Positions 1-6,453 of a stretch of 44,517 nt of DNA are shown here, piece by piece. The notes under the pieces were generated by a model. That model saw only the letters and a list, made by a program, of their open reading frames with translations, ran no database searches and had not been told where the DNA came from. This stretch comes from Moritella sp. JT01 (lineage in GTDB: Bacteria > Pseudomonadota > Gammaproteobacteria > Enterobacterales > Moritellaceae), in assembly GCF_001574435.1 (NCBI RefSeq), contig NZ_LOCN01000036.1:373-44889 (forward strand), written 5' to 3'. The position numbers and the translations under genes are program-made. Each line of letters opens with the position of its first letter. Positions within the stretch are counted from its first letter, which is position 1.

Positions 1-55
1 GAATACCGGCCTGTCACGCCGGGGGTCGCGGGTTCGAGTCCCGTCCACTCCGCCA
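1..55 (+). tRNA. tRNA-Asp (GTC), 5' end cut by the window edge
   Basis: The anticodon arm with GTC at 13-15, the T arm with GGTTCGAGTCC and the encoded CCA at 53-55 match bacterial tRNA-Asp closely. The acceptor 5' strand and D arm lie outside the window. In related bacteria a tRNA-Asp gene often closes an rRNA operon, so an rrn operon may lie just to the left; that is inference. Confidence 0.95.
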
Positions 56-65
56 ACAAACAACG

Positions 66-97
66 AAAGCCTGAATCGAAAGATTCAGGCTTTTTTT
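66..97 (+). terminator. Rho-independent terminator after tRNA-Asp
   Basis: A 12-bp perfect stem (66-77 with 82-93), a GAAA tetraloop and a run of T residues follow the tRNA directly. It would end the tRNA or rRNA operon transcript. Confidence 0.92.
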
Positions 98-290
98 GTG
101 CCTGAAATTAAATGTAAATACCGTAATTGCGTTATTTATAGTCTAACTATCCCAATAACGTTTCAATACCTTAAGACCAAGTTCGTACTCCGGATCACTA
201 TTATGTGTAATAGTTATTAATTCACATGGCAATCTCAATATATTCGCTAATACTTAATTTGATGAAACTCTTACATTAAGGAATTAGCTT

Positions 291-890
291 ATGTTAGTAA
301 AACACTTATGGGGTTTATACGTACAACCCAAGGACGAATGGATTGATATTGATACGCACCATGAGTCTTTATTATCGGTAGTAGTGAGTCTGTTCTTCTT
401 TGCGCTAATACCTGCGACGTCAGCATGGTATACCGCGTCAGTAACAGGTTGGAAGCTTGGCTTTGGTGACACAACTTATTTATCTTCCTCTAGTGCAGGG
501 ATAATGGCTGTCGGTATGGTTATTGCGAGTATTGCTATTGTGGCAACATTTTCGTTGTTTGTGCAATGGATGGCGAGTAACTTTGGATCATCATCCAGCT
601 TTACTCAAGCGTTAGAGCTAACGACATACACTGCTGCACCTATTTTTATTACTGGTATTGCAGCTTTGATCCCTGTTGCTTGGGTGATCATGCTAGCACT
701 ATTAGTTGGGGTCGCATTTTCGGTACGGGCTCTATATACCGGGGTTCCGATTATTATGCATATTACTGAAGAACGTGGCTTTATTTATGCGTCATCTTTA
801 TTAACGGTTGGGCTTGTATTGTTTGTGGCTTCAATGGGGATCACTGTTGTCATGTGGAGCTTTGGATTAGGTCCACAATTTATTATTTAA
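291..890 (+). CDS. YIP1-family inner membrane protein, YohC-like
   Basis: The 199-residue protein resembles E. coli YohC over its whole length. An N-terminal motif HLWGLYVQPKDEW is followed by about five hydrophobic segments (near 28-50, 68-92, 108-128, 130-150 and 170-192), the layout of the Yip1 domain family. The conserved polar stretch after the fourth segment (near 155-162, with TEERG) is also present. The function of bacterial YIP1 proteins is not established; in eukaryotes Yip1 proteins act in membrane trafficking, which should not be carried over. The start at 291 has an AAGGA ribosome site about 8 bases upstream. It is monocistronic, with a terminator right after it. Confidence 0.85.
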   Translation: MLVKHLWGLYVQPKDEWIDIDTHHESLLSVVVSLFFFALIPATSAWYTASVTGWKLGFGDTTYLSSSSAGIMAVGMVIASIAIVATFSLFVQWMASNFGSSSSFTQALELTTYTAAPIFITGIAALIPVAWVIMLALLVGVAFSVRALYTGVPIIMHITEERGFIYASSLLTVGLVLFVASMGITVVMWSFGLGPQFII

Positions 891-908
891 TTGGATAAAC
901 AGTTTTGC

Positions 909-951
909 ATAACAGCGATGAGGGGAATGAACATGCATCGCTGTTATTTTT
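909..951 (+). terminator. Rho-independent terminator of the YIP1-family gene
   Basis: A perfect 12-bp stem (909-920 with 936-947), a 15-base loop and a T run begin 18 bases after the stop codon. Confidence 0.88.
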
Positions 952-1262
952 ATCGTGTTTATTTGATGAACTATGCTCAAATACGATCACTTGATCACGG
1001 CTATCATTCAACTTCGTTAAAATTACAAATGCTAAATTAGCTGGCCCTGCGCTTATACATATATTTCCATTTATCATCCTTAGATTACAAAAAATAAAGA
1101 TTTTGTAGTCTACTCGTTTAGCTTAGTGGCATTTTCCTATACTAGGCTAAATTTATGAGTCTATTGATTCTGTAAAATCACATTTGACTAACGTTGACCA
1201 TGCGTCACACGCTTAATATTCACCGAATATTTTCACTGTTGATCCAATAATACATCAATAAC

Positions 1263-1448
1263 TTACTCAATTTCTTCTTCGTTTAATATAGCTTCACCAT
1301 TTTTCCAGCGCTGCGAGCTGGTTATTTTTGTTGCCATGGATTTATTAAACTGTATCTTCGGTGTGAGTTGAGTCTTATTTTTGGGGGCTATGTGGCAAAA
1401 TTGAGCAAGTAAACCAATGTCTTGATAATGTTTCGATATTCTTAAGAG
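1263..1448 (-). other. Open minus-strand fragment, possible decayed coding sequence
   Basis: The stretch 952-1453 has no intact gene. Within it the minus strand stays open for about 62 codons, reading towards a TAA at 1265-1263. The translation looks protein-like (for example SQRWKNGEAILNEEEIE at the C-terminus), but it has no start codon near its 5' end; the only ATG is internal, at 1337. Its upstream end runs into the repeat at 1388-1458. A frame that starts with ATG inside both repeat copies gives similar N-termini (MPL...). A remnant of a mobile-element gene is possible. I cannot assign a family. Confidence 0.3.
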
Positions 1449-1458
1449 GCATTATGAC
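1388..1458 (+). repeat. Imperfect direct repeat, copy 1 (left side of the phosphoesterase islet)
   Basis: The core at 1433-1458 (TCGATATTCTTAAGAGGCAT followed by TATGAC) recurs at 2394-2418 with a single one-base indel. Weaker similarity extends upstream to about 1388 (CTATGTGGCAAA, GTAAAC, CTTGATA). The repeat ends in a ribosome-site-like AAGAGG and an ATG, so it carries a translation start into the islet. Confidence 0.7.
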
Positions 1459-1624
1459 AATAAATTTTCAGGACAATATAATCCATTTTTTCCACTCATG
1501 TCTAGTGGATGAGACCAACGCATCAAAGATTATTCGTAACTACGGCATAATTAAAAGTGTTATTTCAAGCTTTGTTGTTCCCTGTAACAATGGTTTTAAT
1601 TTCAAAAATAAAGGGTCTAAATGA
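1454..1624 (+). CDS. Small uncharacterised protein (56 aa), translationally coupled to the phosphoesterase
   Basis: An ORF of 56 codons starts at an ATG in the direct repeat. AAGAGG lies 4 bases upstream of the ATG. The stop TGA at 1622-1624 overlaps the next start in an ATGA arrangement, the usual sign of translational coupling. The protein is AT-rich in codon use, like its neighbour. It has a hydrophobic patch near residues 32-43 (IIKSVISSFVVP) and a lysine/asparagine-rich end. I recognise no domain. It could be a real partner or antitoxin-like small protein, or simply a leader ORF that delivers ribosomes to the phosphoesterase start. The overlap and ribosome site argue against chance, but length alone gives little support. 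Confidence 0.5.
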   Translation: MTINFQDNIIHFFHSCLVDETNASKIIRNYGIIKSVISSFVVPCNNGFNFKNKGSK

Positions 1625-2334
1625 TTCACATTATAAGTGATTGCCACTTGGGTAATACGGAAAATGAAACGAATTTAATTAAAGCATTAATGAAAATTGG
1701 TGATGATTGTAAGTTTCTATTTGTCATGGGTGATATATACACCTCTCCATCTATAGAAAAATATAATAATTTCAAGAGTATTTTAAATGAATATGTACCA
1801 AATGCTAAAGTGTACGCAATAGCAGGAAATCATGATGATATAAATTTGATGAAAAAATCTTTTTCTGGGAGTAATATCTTTATAAAAGAAAAGGTTAATA
1901 TAGATGGTATGACGTATTTATTTATTGACTCTAGTCACAAGCCTATAAACAGCATAATGATGCTTGGGTCTGGGAGAGTATCAAATAAAGACTTGTCTAA
2001 AATAAAAAAAGAGTCAAGAAAAAAAGAAGTAACAATATTAATACATCATCCAATACTAAAAGTAAGTAACTCTAAATGGTTTAATGAAATTGGTATTGAA
2101 AATGTTGATGATGTTATTAATAAGCTAAATAAAAACTGTGTGAATATAATATGCGGACATGGTCATGATTTTAACCATAACAAACACAGTACCTTTCAAC
2201 AAACGATGTCCCCATCAACTGCTTATGGATTTGATTTAACCCTAGATGAATTCATGCGAACAAATAGAACCGGAGCGCTGATTTTAGAATATAAAAATCA
2301 AAAGAGTACATTTCAATATGTGAAAACGTATTGA
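1621..2334 (+). CDS. Calcineurin-like metallophosphoesterase, CpdA-like (class III cyclic nucleotide phosphodiesterase type)
   Basis: The 237-residue protein has all metal-binding motifs of the family in order: D7-x-H9, GD at 37-38, GNHDD at 69-73, HHP at 142-144 and GHGH at 179-182. The spacing, and a PST motif after the last His motif, resemble E. coli CpdA, which hydrolyses cAMP. The real substrate could be a cyclic nucleotide, another phosphodiester or a phosphoprotein. No signal peptide is present, so it should be cytoplasmic. The gene is far more AT-rich and lysine/asparagine/isoleucine-rich than its neighbours and lies between direct repeats, which suggests horizontal transfer. A weak AAAGGG ribosome site precedes the start; coupling to the 56-codon ORF is likely. 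Confidence 0.85.
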   Translation: MIHIISDCHLGNTENETNLIKALMKIGDDCKFLFVMGDIYTSPSIEKYNNFKSILNEYVPNAKVYAIAGNHDDINLMKKSFSGSNIFIKEKVNIDGMTYLFIDSSHKPINSIMMLGSGRVSNKDLSKIKKESRKKEVTILIHHPILKVSNSKWFNEIGIENVDDVINKLNKNCVNIICGHGHDFNHNKHSTFQQTMSPSTAYGFDLTLDEFMRTNRTGALILEYKNQKSTFQYVKTY

Positions 2335-2356
2335 ATTTTTTGAAATGGAAATAGAG

Positions 2357-2418
2357 CTCTGTAGCAAAGTAAACACAAGGTGTTGATAGAGTCTCGATAT
2401 TCTAAGAGGCATTATGAC
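2357..2418 (+). repeat. Imperfect direct repeat, copy 2 (right side of the phosphoesterase islet)
   Basis: This is the second copy of the element at 1388-1458, with the best match at 2394-2418. It again ends in AAGAGG plus an ATG; the ORF that starts here (2414-2488) has only 24 codons. The copy lies 22 bases after the phosphoesterase stop codon, so the two copies bracket the AT-rich gene pair almost exactly. Confidence 0.7.
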
Positions 2419-2503
2419 GCTCAAATATCAATTAATGTGGTTAAAGCCTGCGTATGAATTGATCTGTGAATATAGAAATAACAGTTAGTCGTGAGACTTT
2501 TGT

Positions 2504-2542
2504 GATTATTCAAGATTAAACTTACGGTAAGATTGAATAATC
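2504..2542 (+). promoter_or_regulatory. Nested inverted repeat upstream of the TVP38-oxidoreductase gene
   Basis: Perfect 10-bp arms GATTATTCAA (2504-2513) and TTGAATAATC (2533-2542) enclose a second small inverted repeat CTTAC-g-GTAAG (2521-2531). The element ends 24 bases before the start codon and has no T run, so an operator or a 5' leader hairpin is more likely than a terminator. Confidence 0.45.
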
Positions 2543-2566
2543 AATTAGCGCAAGGATAGATACCGC

Positions 2567-4720
2567 ATGTCTACTAATGATAGTGACCAAAGATCGCATA
2601 GTAAAAAAATTATTATTTTCGTTATTATTGCAGTGTTCTCACTGTGGTACGGTTTTGATCTGAACCAATATGCTTCTCTGGAACAAATCAAAGCGTTACA
2701 ACAAACCTCTGGTGATTATATTAACCAGCATCAAGCATTCGCTATGTTCGTCTTTTTTATTAGTTATGTGGTGATAACTGGGTTCTCATTACCAGGCGCA
2801 GTGTTACTGACGTTACTTGGCGGCGGGTTATTCGGTTTTGGTTATGGATTGTTACTGATCTCTTTTGCTAGTTCTATTGGTGCTACGCTGGCTTTTTTAG
2901 TTAGCCGTTATCTATTACGCGATTACGTGCAAAAGAAGTTTGGTGCCCGTTTAGATGCGATTAATAAAGGTATGGAAAAAGAAGGTAACTTTTATTTATT
3001 CTCGCTGCGTTTGATCCCAGTATTTCCATTTTTTTTAATCAATATTTTAATGGGATTAACTAAAATCAGTACTCGTAATTTCTACCTTGTTAGCCAAGTG
3101 GGTATGTTAGTTGGTACGGCTGTTTATGTATGGGCTGGTACGCAATTAAGTGAACTCAATAGTTTATCTGGTATCGCTTCACCATCGTTATTAAGTGCAC
3201 TGGTACTCTTAGCTATTTTCCCTTGGATTGCCAAACGTGCCTTAGCGATGTTTACTCAGCGAAAACGCTATGCACGTTGGGATAAACCAAAATTATACGA
3301 TCGTAATATGATCATTATTGGTGCTGGGGCCGGTGGGTTGGTTAGCGCTTATATAGCTGCCGCGGTGAAATCAAAAGTAACCTTAGTTGAAAAGCATCGA
3401 ATGGGGGGGGACTGTTTAAATACGGGGTGTGTACCTTCTAAAGCATTGATCCGTAGTGCACATGCGGTCGCTGAAATTGGTCGTGCGAATGAGTTTGGTA
3501 TTGATGTTGAAATTAAAAACATCAATTTTGAAAATGTGATGGGACGTATTCAGAATGTGATTAAGACCATTGAGCCGCATGATTCTATTACGCGTTATTC
3601 GGCGATGGGGGTCGAATGCCTAACGGCTGAAGCTAATATTATTGATCCTTGGCGTGTACAGATTGGCGAACAGATATTAACAACAAAAAATATCGTTGTC
3701 GCAACTGGAGCGCGCCCTATTATACCGTCAATTCCAGGCTTAGTAGATGTACCCTATTTAACGTCGGATACACTTTGGCAATTAACTGAACAACCACGTC
3801 GTTTATTAGTATTAGGCGGTGGACCTATCGGCTGTGAGATCGCACAAAGTTTTGCTCGTTTGGGTTCAAGCGTTACGCAAGTTGAAATGGCGGGACAATT
3901 ACTGGGGCGTGAAGATACCGATGCTGTTGCTGTTGTGCAAACCGAGTTGCAAGCGGATGGTGTCATTATATTGTTAGGTAATAAAGTTGAGCGCTTTGTG
4001 AATGAAGATGGTCAATATAGTGCGGTATTATCGAATGGCGATTCAGTTGCGTTTGAACAGGTGTTTTTAGCGCTGGGGCGTCAGGCTAATACGCGTGGTT
4101 TTGGCTTGGAGGCATTAGATTTAGCCATCACAGATCGCGGTCTAATCGAGATCAATGAATACCAACAAACATCAATTCCCAATATATATGCGGTTGGTGA
4201 TGTTTCTGGGCCGTATCAGCTAACCCATGTCGCGGCGCATCAAGCTTGGTATGCAGCGGTGAATGCCTTATTTGGCTCGGTGAAAAAATTTGCCACTGAT
4301 TACCGTGTTATTCCTGCGGTTACGTATACTTACCCTGAATTGGCACGTGTTGGTGTGAATGAAAATGAAGCCAAACAAGCAGGTCTACTCTATCAAGTGA
4401 CTAAATATGAGATTGATGATCTAGACCGTGCCATTACTGATGGTGAAACCAAGGGTTTTGTTAAAGTGATCACCGCAGCAAATAGTGATAAAATTCTGGG
4501 TGTGACTATCGTAGCTACTCACGCTGGTGAATTGTTGGCGGAGTATACGCTAGCAATGAAGTATAAATTGGGGCTGAATAAAGTGTTAGGTACTATTCAC
4601 CCGTATCCAACCATGAGTGAAGCAAATAAATATGTTGCGGGTAATTGGAAACGTAATAATAGTCCCGAAAAGCTACTTGCCTGGGTTGAGAAGTTTCATC
4701 GTTATATGCGTAAAGGTTAA
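2567..4720 (+). CDS. TVP38/DedA (VTT domain) membrane protein fused to a pyridine nucleotide-disulfide oxidoreductase
   Basis: The 717-residue protein has two parts. Residues 1-235 form a SNARE-associated/VTT membrane domain with several hydrophobic helices, including the conserved LPGAVLLTLLGGGLFG region and FSLRLIPVFPFFLIN. Residues 245-717 form a class I FAD oxidoreductase: FAD motif GAGAGG at 252-257, redox-active pair C283-x4-C288, second Rossmann motif GGGPIG, the AVGDV FAD motif and the dimerisation domain. In the interface motif HPYPTMSE (678-685) Tyr680 occupies the position where dihydrolipoamide dehydrogenase has its catalytic His, as in mercuric reductase-like proteins. The substrate is unknown; membrane-associated electron or thiol chemistry is inference. 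Such fusions occur in other proteobacteria. It is followed after 3 bases by a MocR-type regulator gene. Confidence 0.88.
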   Translation: MSTNDSDQRSHSKKIIIFVIIAVFSLWYGFDLNQYASLEQIKALQQTSGDYINQHQAFAMFVFFISYVVITGFSLPGAVLLTLLGGGLFGFGYGLLLISFASSIGATLAFLVSRYLLRDYVQKKFGARLDAINKGMEKEGNFYLFSLRLIPVFPFFLINILMGLTKISTRNFYLVSQVGMLVGTAVYVWAGTQLSELNSLSGIASPSLLSALVLLAIFPWIAKRALAMFTQRKRYARWDKPKLYDRNMIIIGAGAGGLVSAYIAAAVKSKVTLVEKHRMGGDCLNTGCVPSKALIRSAHAVAEIGRANEFGIDVEIKNINFENVMGRIQNVIKTIEPHDSITRYSAMGVECLTAEANIIDPWRVQIGEQILTTKNIVVATGARPIIPSIPGLVDVPYLTSDTLWQLTEQPRRLLVLGGGPIGCEIAQSFARLGSSVTQVEMAGQLLGREDTDAVAVVQTELQADGVIILLGNKVERFVNEDGQYSAVLSNGDSVAFEQVFLALGRQANTRGFGLEALDLAITDRGLIEINEYQQTSIPNIYAVGDVSGPYQLTHVAAHQAWYAAVNALFGSVKKFATDYRVIPAVTYTYPELARVGVNENEAKQAGLLYQVTKYEIDDLDRAITDGETKGFVKVITAANSDKILGVTIVATHAGELLAEYTLAMKYKLGLNKVLGTIHPYPTMSEANKYVAGNWKRNNSPEKLLAWVEKFHRYMRKG

Positions 4721-4723
4721 TTC

Positions 4724-6151
4724 ATGCTCTTACAAAAAAGTCGCTATCACGCGGTCGCGGCTGAAATTCAATTGCAAATCGAACAACGAATATGGTTACC
4801 TGGTGATCGTATTCCTTCGATTCGTAAGATGAGTAAAATTCAGAAAATCAGTCCGATGACTGTCTTAAAAGCGTATGAGTTATTAGAGTCGGAAGGCTGG
4901 ATTTATGCCAAGATTCGCTCTGGTTATTTTGTTGCAGCGCATCTCAACCGTCTCGCAATACCACAGCCACTTATCCCTCAGATGATCAACCGTTCGATCA
5001 AAATTAATGAGCATGTCTTTGAAGTGCTGACAGCTTGTAAACGTCCTGATATCGTCCCTTTAGGTTCTGCTTTCCCCGACCCTGCTTTATTTCCACTGAA
5101 ACAGTTAGGTCAAGCACTCGCAAAAACAATTAAAACTATGCCTGCACACAGCGCGGTGACAGAGCTTCCGCCTGGAAGCGTGGCATTACGCCGCGCAATC
5201 GCCAAACGTTACATTCGTGATGGTATTGACGTGTCTATTGATGACATCGTGATCACGTCTGGTGCAATGGAGTCATTAGGACTCAGTTTGATGGCCGTCA
5301 CTAAACCCGGAGATACTGTTGCGATTGAATCGCCAGCTTTTTATGGCGTATTGCAAACGGTAGAACGGCTTCACCTTAAGGCCGTGGAAATTGCGACTGA
5401 CCCACAGCTCGGGATATCAGTAGACGCACTAACAACGGCCATAAATCGACATGATATTAAAGCGTGTTGGTTAATGAGTAAATATCAAAACCCGCTTGGT
5501 GCATCGATGCCTGAAGCAAATAAATTAGCCATTCGTAATGTACTGGCGGAAAAACAGATCCCTTTACTTGAGGATGATGTTTACAGTGAGTTATACTTTT
5601 CAGAAAGTAAACCGAAACCAATTAAAGCGTATGATGAACAAGGCTTGGTATTACATTGTTCATCATTTTCAAAATGTTTAGCCCCTGGTTTTAGGGTCGG
5701 CTGGGTGGTTGCTGGTCGCTATGCGAAACAAATCGAACAATTACAATTGATGACAACACTTTCTGCCGCAGTGCCGAATCAGTTAGCGCTAGCTGAATTT
5801 GTTTTACATGGTCGTTATGATACTCATCTGCGTAGGTTAAGGCGCAAGCTCGAATCACGGCAGCAGCAAATGCAACATGCCATTGAGCAATACTTCCCAG
5901 CGGAAACTAAAATCACGCGACCTAGTGGTGGTTATTTTTTATGGGTTGTTTTACCTGATGGTATAAATACCGGTGAGTTACTCAAAATCCTATTGGATAA
6001 TCATAATATCAGTATTGCACCTGGAACCTTATTTGCGAGTGATGATAAATACAAAAGCTGCATGCGGATTAATTGTTCCTATTTACTTACGGATCAAATA
6101 CGCCAAGCGCTTATTACCTTAGCTCGGTGCATTACTTCATACCCAATGTAA
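4724..6151 (+). CDS. MocR-type (GntR wHTH plus aminotransferase) transcriptional regulator, YdcR-like
   Basis: The 475-residue protein has a GntR-type winged helix (residues about 3-70, with PGDRIPSIRKMS and YELLESEGWIYAK) joined to a fold-type I aminotransferase domain (about 100-470). The expected PLP lysine is K317 in the motif SFSKCLAPGFRVGW. MocR proteins use PLP or a PLP-amino acid adduct as effector and often control neighbouring genes. The length and N-terminus resemble E. coli YdcR. The start lies 3 bases after the upstream stop, and its ribosome site (AAAGG at 4712-4716) is inside the upstream gene, so the two are co-transcribed. A feedback or sensing role for the oxidoreductase operon is inference. 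Confidence 0.88.
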   Translation: MLLQKSRYHAVAAEIQLQIEQRIWLPGDRIPSIRKMSKIQKISPMTVLKAYELLESEGWIYAKIRSGYFVAAHLNRLAIPQPLIPQMINRSIKINEHVFEVLTACKRPDIVPLGSAFPDPALFPLKQLGQALAKTIKTMPAHSAVTELPPGSVALRRAIAKRYIRDGIDVSIDDIVITSGAMESLGLSLMAVTKPGDTVAIESPAFYGVLQTVERLHLKAVEIATDPQLGISVDALTTAINRHDIKACWLMSKYQNPLGASMPEANKLAIRNVLAEKQIPLLEDDVYSELYFSESKPKPIKAYDEQGLVLHCSSFSKCLAPGFRVGWVVAGRYAKQIEQLQLMTTLSAAVPNQLALAEFVLHGRYDTHLRRLRRKLESRQQQMQHAIEQYFPAETKITRPSGGYFLWVVLPDGINTGELLKILLDNHNISIAPGTLFASDDKYKSCMRINCSYLLTDQIRQALITLARCITSYPM

Positions 6152-6193
6152 ATAAAACTGTTCTAGTATCGATTTATAACTAAAGCATCTGTT

Positions 6194-6238
6194 ATAGGGC
6201 AGTTTAGTACTGATCTGTACTATGCTTACAGGCCCTAT
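6194..6238 (+). other. Two-stem hairpin after the MocR gene, possible terminator
   Basis: The outer stem pairs ATAGGGC (6194-6200) with GCCCTAT (6232-6238); the inner stem pairs TAGTAC (6205-6210) with GTACTA (6217-6222). A weak T-rich stretch follows. It may end the upstream operon. The rest of the 302-base gap 6152-6453 holds only the likely ccoG promoter: an extended -10 (TG at 6418-6419, TATAAT at 6421-6426) without a good -35. Confidence 0.45.
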
Positions 6239-6453
6239 TTGTGTTTCAATACCTCCGCTAGTTTATAAATAATTATATCCATTAAGAGATAAATTAATTG
6301 GCGCGATATAAACTTACTTTAAAATCTATCTGTAAGTTTTACTATTGTAATAAGTGTTTGATTAAATTAATAAGTGTGAGATAAGTCAGAGGATTATAGC
6401 GACTTATTAAGCTTCTTTGATATAATTGAAGATATAAAAATAAGGAGCATGTA

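Noticed and set aside
883..1077. 64-codon minus-strand frame after the YIP1-family gene
   Set aside because: It overlaps the terminator and the end of the YIP1 gene, has no ribosome site and no recognisable content.
1388..2418. Integron cassette with attC sites
   Set aside because: The repeats lack the paired inverted core sites (RYYYAAC and GTTRRRY) expected of attC, and no integrase is present.
6416..6430. FNR box in the ccoG promoter
   Set aside because: TTGATATAATTGAA fits only the left half-site; the right half has two mismatches to ATCAA.
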